Of a DNA stretch of 64,000 bases, positions 16,446 to 24,675 are shown piece after piece. Below the pieces are notes generated by a model, which saw only the letters and a program-made list of their open reading frames with translations, was not told where the DNA came from and did not search any database. The stretch's first letter is position 1. Every line of letters begins with the position of its first letter. The position numbers and the translations under genes were made by a program. The stretch comes from Alphaproteobacteria bacterium (lineage in GTDB: Bacteria; Pseudomonadota; Alphaproteobacteria; Rhodobacterales; Rhodobacteraceae), in assembly GCA_030424865.1 (NCBI GenBank), contig JAUHVR010000011.1, positions 1 to 64,000 on the forward strand. Reading direction: 5' to 3'.

Positions 16446-16924
16446 GCGGGCTCTCCCCTCATCTCGGCGGCGGCGGCCTGAACCGCGCGCACGATCTTGT
16501 CATAGCCGGTGCAGCGGCACAGGTTACCCGCCAGCCAGAAACGGATCTCGGTCTCGGTCGGGTTCGGGTTCTGTTCAAGCAGCGCCTTGGCGGCCACCAG
16601 GAACCCCGGCGTGCAGATACCGCACTGCAGGGCGGCGTGCTCGATGAACTGGCGCTGCAGCGGGTGCAACTCGCTGCCATCCGCCATGCCTTCGATGGTT
16701 TCGATAGAACGGCCCTCGGCCTCGGCGCCCAGCACCAGGCAGGAACAGACCAGACGCCCGTCCACCACAACGCTGCAGGCCCCGCAATCGCCGGTGCCGC
16801 AGCCCTCTTTTGCGCCGGTCAGACCAAGGCGGTTGCGCAGCACGTCCAACAGGGTTTCGTCGGGCTGGCACAGATATTCGACATCATCGCCATTGATGGT
16901 TGTTGAAACAGCAATCGAAGACAT
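16442..16924 (-). CDS. Molybdenum hydroxylase 2Fe-2S subunit
   Basis: A 160-residue iron-sulfur subunit passing electrons from the molybdenum site to FAD. The plant-type 2Fe-2S cysteines are in GCGTGDCGACSV plus RLVCSC. The C-terminal helical 2Fe-2S domain has LQCGICTPGF and NLCRCTGYD. GGAGG lies upstream of the ATG at 16924, which overlaps the TGA of the FAD gene as TGATG; a GTG one codon earlier is less likely. Length matches CoxS/NdhS-type subunits. Confidence 0.92.
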   Translation of the reverse strand: MSSIAVSTTINGDDVEYLCQPDETLLDVLRNRLGLTGAKEGCGTGDCGACSVVVDGRLVCSCLVLGAEAEGRSIETIEGMADGSELHPLQRQFIEHAALQCGICTPGFLVAAKALLEQNPNPTETEIRFWLAGNLCRCTGYDKIVRAVQAAAAEMRGEPA

Positions 16925-17784
16925 CACTTCCCTCCTGCGCGGTCATAAGCCGCCTGCGCCGCGCGGCGTGCCAGCACGCCCGCCACATGTTTGCGGAACG
17001 CCACGGTCCCGCGTTTGTCGTCAATCGGTGTGGCGGCGGCGGAACAAGCCGCGGCCAGGGCCTGCAGGGCCGCATCGTCCAGCGTGCTGCCGACCAGCGC
17101 ATCGGCGGCCTCTTGCACCAACAGAACAGTCGCCGCGACCGCACCCAGCGCAACACGGGCCGAGGTCACGGTACCCGCCTCATCCACCGTCAGATTGACG
17201 CCCACGCCAACGACGGCAATGTCCATCTCGGTGCGCGGGATGAAGCGCAGATAGGCGTCACCCGAGCCCGCCGCGCGCTTGGGCAGCACCAGTGCCTCGA
17301 TCACCTCTCCCTTGGCGAGCGAAGTCTTGCCCGGCCCGGTCGGGATTTCGAGCACCGAGGCCTCGCGACGGCCCGCTGGGCCGACGATGCGCACCCGCGC
17401 GTCTGCCGCTACCAGCGCAGGCACGCTGTCGGCCGCCGGCGAGGCGTTGCACAGGTTGCCCACCATGGTGCAACGGCCCTGCACCTGGGTCGAGCCGATC
17501 AGGTTGGCGCCTTCGACCACGCCCGGCCAGGCTGCGGTCAGCGACGCATGCTCGGCCAGCGCCGCACAGGGAACAGCGGCGCCGATGACAAAGCCGTCAT
17601 CGGTTTCGGCAATGGCATCCATGCCGTCGATGGCCTTGATGTCGACGATCAGATCCGCCTCGAACGCATCGTTTTGCATCCGAACCAGCAGATCCGTCCC
17701 CCCGGCCAGCACAAAGGACTTTGCCTCTGGTCCGGCCAACAGCGCGGCAGCGTCCTCGATGGTCTGAGGTCGTTCGTATCGCAT
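16924..17784 (-). CDS. Molybdenum hydroxylase FAD-binding subunit
   Basis: A 286-residue CoxM-type flavoprotein. FAD-binding marks are VLAGGTDLLVRMQN (about residues 25-38) and the second loop TMVGNLCNASPAADSVPALVA. The C-terminal CO_deh_flav_C domain begins near residue 175 (KTSLAKGEVIEAL). It is the first gene of a four-gene operon in the order FAD, 2Fe-2S, molybdopterin subunit, MoaD-like. The M-S-L order is typical of form II cox-like operons. No regulator or XdhC-type chaperone is adjacent. Confidence 0.9.
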   Translation of the reverse strand: MRYERPQTIEDAAALLAGPEAKSFVLAGGTDLLVRMQNDAFEADLIVDIKAIDGMDAIAETDDGFVIGAAVPCAALAEHASLTAAWPGVVEGANLIGSTQVQGRCTMVGNLCNASPAADSVPALVAADARVRIVGPAGRREASVLEIPTGPGKTSLAKGEVIEALVLPKRAAGSGDAYLRFIPRTEMDIAVVGVGVNLTVDEAGTVTSARVALGAVAATVLLVQEAADALVGSTLDDAALQALAAACSAAATPIDDKRGTVAFRKHVAGVLARRAAQAAYDRAGGK

Positions 17785-18177
17785 TGACGTCTCCCTTATC
17801 AGGTCACGGGACCTGTTTGGTTTTTGTGATTCACGGCACCGTCACAGGAAAGTCCGGCCTCTGCAAGAGACAGTCCGACGGTTTTCATTGCCGCGCCCGT
17901 GGCACGTGCGAAGGAATGCGTCACGCGGCGGCGATCCCCACCTGTTCCCCTGGGTGCCAGTCCGCGCGCCCAAAGACCATGGCGTCGCTGATTGGGAAAT
18001 GGGTGCCGCCATGCCCGGCGCCGTCCCGATGATTGTCCCCCGGTTCATTGCAACTCAGCTAGACAAGGCCGGAAAAAGGGGCTCTGCCGGAGCGCAGGTC
18101 CCCGCGGAATGTCATTGGGCCATCGCCCAAATTGCGGGCGTGGGCCCCTGCGCCACATCACAAGGGCGGACCGAAAA
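17785..18177. other. Gap between molybdenum hydroxylase operon and hybrid kinase
   Basis: About 390 bases without an intact gene. It holds the promoter of the molybdenum hydroxylase operon near 17790-17900, a short protein-like reading frame with a stop (separate entry), and a small TTGGGC/GCCCAA hairpin at about 18114-18130 that could end transcription of the hybrid kinase gene. Confidence 0.5.
17921..18058 (-). pseudogene. Probable C-terminal remnant of an unidentified gene
   Basis: A 45-codon open stretch on the minus strand reads as compact protein sequence, including DGAGHGGTHFPISDAMVF and RADWHPGEQVGIAAA, then a stop. A TAG immediately upstream (18059-18061) closes the frame, and no start with a ribosome site is present. 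The composition (GHGG, FP, DWHPGE) looks like the end of an enzyme, but I cannot name the family. It sits next to the molybdenum hydroxylase operon and may be a decayed member of it. Confidence 0.35.
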
Positions 18178-20568
18178 TCAGCCCCCCGTCAAAGCGCCGT
18201 CACCGCCCTCTTTATCTGGTCCGACTGCGCCGGAAGACCCCAAGGCACCGCTCAGCTTTTCAAACAGCTCGATGCGCCGGACCGGTTTCGTAAGCACATA
18301 ATCCATACCCGCCGCAAGGCAGGCGTCATGGTCTTCGCGCATGGCATGGGCGGTGACGGCGATCACAGGACATCTGACCGAGCCCCGGCGCCGTGCCTCG
18401 ATGAGACGGATGCGGCGCGTCGCCTGATGGCCGTCCATGACCGGCATCGAAGCATCCATCAAGATCGCATCAAAGCAACCATCGGAAAACTCGCGGATCG
18501 CTTCCGCGCCGTTTTCGGCAAAAGTCAGTTCGGCCCCGGTCGGGTCGAACATCATCTTGAGCACCAGCCGGTTTGTCTTGTTGTCGTCGGCAATCAACAA
18601 CTTGCGACCCTTCAGGTCCGGCGTTTCCACAGAGTCACCAGTCCCGTTCTGATCCGAACGGCAGGGCGGTTTTTCCTGCAGACGCAAAAGCACTTCGTTA
18701 AGCGCCGTTTGCCGCAGGGGTTTGCGCTGTATGGCGACAGAACGGCCGGGCAGGTCCAGCCCGGCCTTTCGTGTTGCCAGAACCAGGCACGAAAGGTCGG
18801 GCGGCATTTCCTTGATAAACGCCTCGACGGTGTCGGGCGACAACGTGCCAGAGCTGTCCAGGTCAAAGACCAGAACGTCGGCCTGCCCCGACAGGTCGCC
18901 GGGATTTTTCAACGCCTCTTGCCCCCTGGACCGAACTGCCAGCCCTGCCTTCCGCAGCATCGAGGCCGCGATCTGTCCGCTTGTCGCGTCGCCATGGATC
19001 AGCAGCGCGGTGCCGGCGATCTGTGCGGAAACGGCACTCTTGCCGACCGGAGGTGGAGGGCCAAGCACGCGCAGATCAAGCCGCAGGGTGAAGGTGGTGC
19101 CCTCGCCCACCTTTGACGTAACGTGGATATCGCCCCCCATCGCCGAGACCAGGGATTTGCTGATCGCCAGCCCCAGTCCGCTGCCTTCGAACCGACGCGA
19201 TATGGTGTCGTCGGCCTGTTCAAACGGGTCAAAGATCGACGCCAGTTTATCGGGAGGGACGCCGATGCCCGTGTCCGAGACCGAAATCTCGACCTCGTCC
19301 GAAAAGCTACCCTTCTTGGCGATCCGCGCTGACAGGACGACACGGCCTTCCAGCGTGAACTTGACCGCATTGCCGACAATGTTCACCAGGATTTGTCTCA
19401 GACGCGTGGCGTCGCCCTGATACCAGCCGGTCCCCCCATTCGCCATCAGGTGGTCATCCACCAGAATTTCCAACCCCCTGTCAGCCGCGTTCGGCGACAG
19501 CAGCAAGGCGACGTCGTCCAGCAATTGTGACAGGAACACCGGCTCTTGGTCGATCACTACTTTCTGTGCCTCGATCTTGGAGATATCCAGAATATCGTTG
19601 ATCAGGCTCAACAGCGCCGTCGCGCTGTTTCTGATCGTATCGGCACACTGTCGCTGGTCCTCAGTCAGCTTGGACGCATTCAAAAGTTCGGCCATTCCCA
19701 TGATGCCATTCATCGGAGTCCGAATTTCGTGGCTGATGGTCGCAAGGAACCGCGATTTGGCCTCTGCCGCCATTCGCGCCCGGCTCTCGGCGTCCCGCGC
19801 CAGCCGGGCGGCTTCCTCAGCGTTCCTGGCGCTCTGTTCCAGCAGGGCGTTCTGGTCAGCGACCTCTTTGAAAGCGGCCTGCACACGGTTCTGCAGTTTC
19901 GCGAACTCGCGACCAAGCTGGCCAAATTCATCCTTCCTTTGCCAGCGGTCAGCATCCAGTGGATTCTTGAGCGTCGCAAAGGCAACATCCTGGGTCAGGC
20001 GATGCAAAGGCTGCAGCGCCGCCGTTCGAAACCCCAGCAAAAGCAGGGGAATGCCCAACAGCAACAGACCGATCGTCGTCCAGATAGAGACCTGCAAAAC
20101 GGACTTTGACTGATCTCGTGCAATACGCGCCTGCGTCACCAGACGGTCGGCCAGCTCGGACATCTGTTGCAGTTTGGCGATCAGCCTTCCGATCTGCATT
20201 CGGCGCAGCCGGGGATTCGCGTCGGTGGATTTGAAGACGACCTCGTCAAACGCATGGGACAGCTCAGAGGTGATGCGATCCAACTCGATGGCATCAGGCC
20301 GCCCTTCGGCCATCATGCCCACCAGCCGATCCCGGACGCTTTGCGACTCGGCCGACCATTGCTGATGAACCCGCTTCGAAGGGCGTTGCAGCGCCTCCAT
20401 CGCCAGAGACGAAAAAGCGGACACATTGCTTTTGACGTCGGTGGCTTCGTCAAAGGCGCGATTTGCGACCCCTTGGACCCACCCAGCCCAGATCAACATG
20501 CCGATGACTGTCACCAGCGCGGCCCCGGTGACAGCGGCGACAATGTTGGATTTATGGGCAAGCCGCAC
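18178..20568 (-). CDS. Hybrid sensor histidine kinase with two receiver modules
   Basis: A 796-residue membrane kinase starting at a GTG. TM1 is about 10-30, followed by a periplasmic helical sensor (about 35-160), TM2 about 162-181 and a HAMP-like linker. The H box is SHEIRTPMNG with His280, with HATPase boxes NIVGNAVKFT, DTGIGV and GSGLGLAIS. Residues about 515-630 form a receiver-like domain whose acidic pair is lost (ALLIHGDAT). A true receiver follows with ADDNKTNR, phospho-acceptor Asp705 in LMDASMPVMDG and lysine in LTKPV. It directly abuts a solute-binding protein gene. No response regulator output gene is adjacent. Confidence 0.88.
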   Translation of the reverse strand: MRLAHKSNIVAAVTGAALVTVIGMLIWAGWVQGVANRAFDEATDVKSNVSAFSSLAMEALQRPSKRVHQQWSAESQSVRDRLVGMMAEGRPDAIELDRITSELSHAFDEVVFKSTDANPRLRRMQIGRLIAKLQQMSELADRLVTQARIARDQSKSVLQVSIWTTIGLLLLGIPLLLLGFRTAALQPLHRLTQDVAFATLKNPLDADRWQRKDEFGQLGREFAKLQNRVQAAFKEVADQNALLEQSARNAEEAARLARDAESRARMAAEAKSRFLATISHEIRTPMNGIMGMAELLNASKLTEDQRQCADTIRNSATALLSLINDILDISKIEAQKVVIDQEPVFLSQLLDDVALLLSPNAADRGLEILVDDHLMANGGTGWYQGDATRLRQILVNIVGNAVKFTLEGRVVLSARIAKKGSFSDEVEISVSDTGIGVPPDKLASIFDPFEQADDTISRRFEGSGLGLAISKSLVSAMGGDIHVTSKVGEGTTFTLRLDLRVLGPPPPVGKSAVSAQIAGTALLIHGDATSGQIAASMLRKAGLAVRSRGQEALKNPGDLSGQADVLVFDLDSSGTLSPDTVEAFIKEMPPDLSCLVLATRKAGLDLPGRSVAIQRKPLRQTALNEVLLRLQEKPPCRSDQNGTGDSVETPDLKGRKLLIADDNKTNRLVLKMMFDPTGAELTFAENGAEAIREFSDGCFDAILMDASMPVMDGHQATRRIRLIEARRRGSVRCPVIAVTAHAMREDHDACLAAGMDYVLTKPVRRIELFEKLSGALGSSGAVGPDKEGGDGALTGG

Positions 20569-21540
20569 TTAGCTGAGACCGCGAATGCTGACACCCCCCG
20601 GATCCACGGCTCTGAGCGCCCCTGCTGAGATCAGATCCAGATAATTCGGAACCTCGCCCGAGGACAATCCGAGGTCCACGCGGAACCAAGCCTCATCCTC
20701 CATCAGGCGCAACAGCGCTTGCGAGAGTGACAGCCGCAAGGTGTGCTTCGGCCAAAGATAGTCCATCGTTTCCGCATCAAGGCCCAGTCGCTTGCCAACG
20801 ATCCGCTTCGCGTCCTGCGGCGCATCTTCGGCATGTTGCGAGGCCTCGACCAGTTTGCCCACAAGCGCGTGGGTTATGGCCTTGTTGTCCGCAATCCAAT
20901 CCGCCGCCCCGTGCAGAACGAACTGATAGTCGTGGGATTCCCGGTGCGGCAACCGCACGAATTGATCGCCCAGCGCCAATTCGACCTGCCGAAGGTAGGG
21001 ATCCCAGACCACGCCGGCATCCACCTCGCCCGCAGTGATGGCCTTGACGATGTCCAGCGGCAGAAGCGGGACCATCGTGACATCTTGCACGTCATGCTCG
21101 AGTAGAACGCTGTGCAGGGCAAAATGCGCAAAGCTGTTCTGAACGACACCAATCGTCTTGCCCGCCAGGTCCGCATAGCCGGTGATGCCACGATCTGCAC
21201 GGGCAAACACATCAATGGTGCGCGATTGCGACAGGGAACTGAGGATCCGCAAATCCGGACGATCAAAAGAGACCGTGACAAAAGCAAACTCGGAACTGGT
21301 TGCCAGATCCAGCTCGCCTTGCACCAGATCCTTGGCCGTCTTGGTTCCCGAGGTGTACTTGATGATCTGCAAGTCCAGCCCCCCAAGAAGTCCAAGACCA
21401 TCAGCAAGCCAGACCAGGATGCCGGTTGGCGTCGCGCCAAGCCTAAGCGAGGTTGCGGCCCCCGACAGAGCTGGCGCAGCCAGCGACATGGCGGCCCCTC
21501 CGGCCAAGGAAAAAGCGGTTCTTCGTGTAAACTGTGTCAC
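20569..21540 (-). CDS. NMT1/SsuA-like solute-binding protein, probably sensory
   Basis: A 323-residue periplasmic binding protein of the nitrate/sulfonate/taurine/thiamine-precursor class. The N-terminus RRTAFSLAGGAAMSLAAPALSG looks like a Tat signal. Typical segments are LRLGATPTG, DLVQGELDLATSSEFA, DLAGKTIGV and AGEVDAGVVWDPYL. The stop (TAA, 20569-20571) is immediately followed by the GTG of the hybrid kinase gene, with no permease or ATPase gene nearby. I infer that it presents its ligand to the kinase's periplasmic domain rather than to a transporter. The ligand is unknown. Confidence 0.82.
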   Translation of the reverse strand: MTQFTRRTAFSLAGGAAMSLAAPALSGAATSLRLGATPTGILVWLADGLGLLGGLDLQIIKYTSGTKTAKDLVQGELDLATSSEFAFVTVSFDRPDLRILSSLSQSRTIDVFARADRGITGYADLAGKTIGVVQNSFAHFALHSVLLEHDVQDVTMVPLLPLDIVKAITAGEVDAGVVWDPYLRQVELALGDQFVRLPHRESHDYQFVLHGAADWIADNKAITHALVGKLVEASQHAEDAPQDAKRIVGKRLGLDAETMDYLWPKHTLRLSLSQALLRLMEDEAWFRVDLGLSSGEVPNYLDLISAGALRAVDPGGVSIRGLS

Positions 21541-21731
21541 TTGTTACCCTCCAGAAACATCACTCGCGCGACCAACGCGATATCGGCTTCGCGGATCGCT
21601 ATCGTGCCGGGCGGTTTCTAAGCCAACGACGTCAGCAATTCGTAAACGAGACTGAAGTGTCCAGAGATCTGGCGCCGCCCTGGCGGGCGCGGCGCCGGGC
21701 GGCAGGTCCGGGTTCAGACCTGCGCCCCTGT

Positions 21732-21757
21732 ACGAGGTGGGGTCATCCCCACCTCGT
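21732..21757 (-). terminator. Hairpin downstream of the 157-residue secreted-protein gene
   Basis: Perfect 11-base arms ACGAGGTGGGG / CCCCACCTCGT around a TCAT loop, six bases after the stop of the gene at 21763. On the minus strand there is no U tract; on the plus strand TTTC follows. Confidence 0.55.
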
Positions 21758-21762
21758 TTCGA

Positions 21763-22236
21763 TCAGTTCATGGTGATCTCACCACTGATCGTGTTCGTGA
21801 ACTTCCCGGTTTCGGGATTGGTCAACGAAGAAAACGTGCCACTTCCGCTAGCAGACGCCCACGCACCGGTCCCCCCTGATACGCTCCATTCACCGGTCAA
21901 AGCGCCATCCGCGCCCATTCCCATGGCCGTCCAGATCATGACCGCTTTTTCACCCGAGGCCGTGTCATAGACACAGCGACCACCGCCAGAAACCGCGCCG
22001 GCCTTGATTTCGACAGCCCCGAAACAGGGCCCGCTGGCGCCTTCCAGAGGATGCCCCGAGGCCACGTCAAAACTTTCGTAGGCGCTCGACGTGTGCATCA
22101 CGATATGGCTTTCGGACAGGGCCATCATCGTGTTGGCGCTGGTCCCGTGGCCAACGGCACCACTGTGTCCGCCTGCAAAGGCAGCGCCGGCCGAGACGAC
22201 CCCCAAAACCGCAAGTGTCGATTTCAATTTTGTCAT
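21763..22236 (-). CDS. Hypothetical secreted glycine/serine-rich protein
   Basis: A 157-residue exported protein with signal peptide (KSTLAVLGVVSAGAAFA). The mature part alternates short beta strands and Gly/Ser turns (GEWSVSGGTGAWASASGSG, then FTNTISGEITMN), as in small beta-barrel or lipocalin-like domains. Two cysteines (GPCFG and GGRCVYD) may be paired. The ATG at 22236 follows GGAGGGAAATT. No family is recognised. A strong hairpin follows the stop, suggesting a monocistronic, well-expressed gene. Confidence 0.6.
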   Translation of the reverse strand: MTKLKSTLAVLGVVSAGAAFAGGHSGAVGHGTSANTMMALSESHIVMHTSSAYESFDVASGHPLEGASGPCFGAVEIKAGAVSGGGRCVYDTASGEKAVMIWTAMGMGADGALTGEWSVSGGTGAWASASGSGTFSSLTNPETGKFTNTISGEITMN

Positions 22237-22377
22237 AATTTCCCTCCTCCAAATGGGCAGCAGGGTGGATGACCGAACGCGTGTTGCGCCGGACTGACCG
22301 CGCTGCACCAGGCGAAAAGCCTAGCACAAAACGCATCTTTTTGCGTGGTTTGGTCTTTTCGGCGCACGCGAAAGGCA

Positions 22378-22401
22378 TCCGGCACCCGTCAAAGTGCCGG
22401 A
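22378..22401 (-). terminator. Terminator of the DEAD-box helicase gene
   Basis: 8-base arms TCCGGCAC / GTGCCGGA around an 8-base loop, 28 bases downstream of the helicase stop on the minus strand. A second small ACGCA/TGCGT hairpin with a run of T lies further on, near 22331-22346. Confidence 0.5.
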
Positions 22402-22428
22402 AACATTAGACTTTCACAAAACAGGCGA

Positions 22429-24552
22429 TCACTTGGAGCGCGACGTATTCCGCATGGGCCGCGCGTCGGGGTGGCGTGCCGCCCGGACTTTTCCCTTTGA
22501 GGCGTGCCCGCCATTGGGCTTGGGCTTGGCCCCAGGTTTTGAACTGCGCGGTCCCATGGGCTTGGAAGGATCGGCAGCCCCTTTGCGGTGGGTTTTGGGT
22601 TTGCCAGCGGCATCCGCAGCCGCGGCCTTTTTGCCGCCTGCCTTGGGCTTTCGGTCAGGTGATCCCGCCTCTGGCGCCTTGCGCTTTTCCGGCTTGGGTT
22701 TGTCAAACGACGCGCTGTCGCGTTTCGGAGCGTCGGACTTGGGTTTCCCGGACCGAGGCTTGTCGAACTTCGGCTTGTCGCGACGGTCGTCATTGGTCTT
22801 GTCGCGCCGCTTGGGCCCCGGCGCGCGATTGTCCCTTTGCCCCTTGTCCTTGTCGAAATTACCGGACCCTTTCGGCCGCGATTTTCCTTTCGGAGCAGCG
22901 TCGTATGCCCCCGCCGCATCCGCCGGAGGACCCTTGGGAGAGGCGTCAAAATCCGGCACACCGGGCAGCTCGGTCAGCTTCGCCCCCTGCTCGATCGCAA
23001 GATCCGGGCCAAGTTCGGCCTTCATCGCAGGCACGGCGGCCTGTGAGATCTCGACAAAGGTTTCCTGGTACTGAACCCGGATCGCACCGATGGCATCCTT
23101 GGTCAGCCCGGCATTTCGGCACAGCATCGGCAAAAGCCAGCGCGGCTCGGCCCGGTCCTTGCGCCCCAAAGACAGCGAGAACCACGTGCTGGGACCGAAT
23201 TCGGCGGGTTCGCGGCGCTTGCGCTCTCCGGGCTCTGGGACCGTTCCCAAAATCTCGGGGGCGCTGTGACGTTCGCGGTACAGCCGCAGGAAAGCGGCAG
23301 CGACCTGTTCCGGGCTGCGCCCGTCAAGCAGACGTTCGGCAAAGGCCTGATCCTCGGCGCTCAGCGCCTCGTCCCAGGCCGGATCGGTCAGGATGCGATC
23401 TTCGTCGCGGGCCAGAACATCTTCGGCCGAGGGCGGATTGCCCCACTCGGCTTGCAACTTGGCAAATTTCAGAAGCCGCTGCGCCTTGGACCGTTGACGA
23501 CCCGGCACGATCAGCACCGAGGTGCCCTTGCGCCCGGCCCGCCCGGTGCGGCCCGAACGGTGCAGCAGCGTTTCGGCGTTCGACGGCAGATCGGCATGGA
23601 TCACCAGTTCCAACCCCGGCAAGTCGATGCCGCGCGCGGCCACATCCGTGGCGATGCAGACCCGCGCACGCCCGTCGCGCAACGCCTGCAGGGCGTGGGT
23701 CCGTTCGGTCTGGCTCAGCTCGCCGGACAGAGAAACGACCGAAAAGCCCCGGTTCGAGAACTTGGCCGTCAGCCGTGCCACCATCGACCGCGTGTTGGCA
23801 AAGACGATCGCCGTCTGCGCGTCGTGAAAACGCAACAGGTTGATGATTGCCTTTTCAATGTCAGAGGGCGCGACGTTCAGCGCGCTGTAGGTGATGTCGG
23901 TGTGCTGGGCCTCTTTGCTGCCGACCTCGATCCGCTGCGCGTCCTCTTTCTGATAGGTCTGGGCCAGCTTGGCGATGCCGCGCGGCACGGTGGCGGAAAA
24001 GAGCAGCGTGCGCCGGTCGGGCGGGGTCTGGTCCAGGATGAATTCCAGATCCTCGGCAAAGCCCATGTCCAGCATCTCGTCCGCCTCGTCCAGCACGACG
24101 GCTTTGAGGTCCGACAGGTCGATGACCCCGCGCGCCACGTGGTCGCGCAGACGTCCCGGAGTGGCGACGATCACATGCGCACCGCGCTCGATGGCGCGGC
24201 GTTCGGTGCGCGCATCCATGCCGCCCACGGCCGAGGCCGTGACGATGCCAGCCTCGGCGAAGAGCCAGTCAAATTCGCGCCGGACCTGCAAGGCCAGTTC
24301 GCGCGTTGGCGCGATGACAAGCGCCAGCGGCAGCGCCGGGCGATCGAAGCGGCCCGCCTCGTCCAGCAGATCCCCTGCCAGCGCCAGGCCAAAGCCCACA
24401 GTCTTACCCGACCCGGTCTGGGCCGAGACCAGCATGTCCATCCCGGCCACATCGGGCTGGGTCACGGCCTCTTGTACAGGCGTGGGCGCAAGGTACCCCT
24501 TGGCGGTCAACGCTGATTGCAGCGTCTGGGGCAGGTTCGAGAAATCGGTCAT
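22429..24552 (-). CDS. DEAD-box RNA helicase with long basic tail
   Basis: A 707-residue ATP-dependent RNA helicase of the DeaD/CsdA type. The marks in order are the Q motif (FSNLPQTLQSALTAKGYLAPTPVQ), AQTGSGKT, PTRELALQV, DEAD in VVLDEADEMLDMG, SAT in LLFSATVP, and the C-terminal lobe ending HRSGRTGRAGRKG. A DbpA-like RNA-binding domain follows at about 475-560. The last 140 residues are a low-complexity Lys/Arg/Pro/Asp tail (repeated KPK and KRR motifs) likely to bind RNA. The ATG at 24552 was chosen because the Q motif begins right after it. It probably acts in ribosome assembly or RNA decay, especially in the cold. Confidence 0.9.
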   Translation of the reverse strand: MTDFSNLPQTLQSALTAKGYLAPTPVQEAVTQPDVAGMDMLVSAQTGSGKTVGFGLALAGDLLDEAGRFDRPALPLALVIAPTRELALQVRREFDWLFAEAGIVTASAVGGMDARTERRAIERGAHVIVATPGRLRDHVARGVIDLSDLKAVVLDEADEMLDMGFAEDLEFILDQTPPDRRTLLFSATVPRGIAKLAQTYQKEDAQRIEVGSKEAQHTDITYSALNVAPSDIEKAIINLLRFHDAQTAIVFANTRSMVARLTAKFSNRGFSVVSLSGELSQTERTHALQALRDGRARVCIATDVAARGIDLPGLELVIHADLPSNAETLLHRSGRTGRAGRKGTSVLIVPGRQRSKAQRLLKFAKLQAEWGNPPSAEDVLARDEDRILTDPAWDEALSAEDQAFAERLLDGRSPEQVAAAFLRLYRERHSAPEILGTVPEPGERKRREPAEFGPSTWFSLSLGRKDRAEPRWLLPMLCRNAGLTKDAIGAIRVQYQETFVEISQAAVPAMKAELGPDLAIEQGAKLTELPGVPDFDASPKGPPADAAGAYDAAPKGKSRPKGSGNFDKDKGQRDNRAPGPKRRDKTNDDRRDKPKFDKPRSGKPKSDAPKRDSASFDKPKPEKRKAPEAGSPDRKPKAGGKKAAAADAAGKPKTHRKGAADPSKPMGPRSSKPGAKPKPNGGHASKGKVRAARHPDARPMRNTSRSK

Positions 24553-24592
24553 GGGGCACTCTGAAGCGGAAAGATCAAGCCCATACGCCTGT

Positions 24593-24618
24593 TGCCGGGC
24601 ACTGTACAGTGCCCGGCA
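24593..24618 (-). terminator. 26-base perfect palindrome between tex and the helicase gene
   Basis: TGCCGGGCACTGT followed by its exact reverse complement, 58 bases after the tex stop and 41 bases before the helicase start. As RNA it would form a very stable stem. It may terminate tex transcripts or act in the helicase leader. No U tract follows. Confidence 0.5.
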
Positions 24619-24675
24619 CAGAAATAGGCGCGCCTGCGACAGCGCGTGCAAGTGTTTGCCCCTTTGTGGCCTGAC

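Noticed and set aside
23266-24516. 416-codon plus-strand ORF opposite the DEAD-box helicase gene
   Set aside because: Shadow frame; every helicase motif is on the opposite strand.
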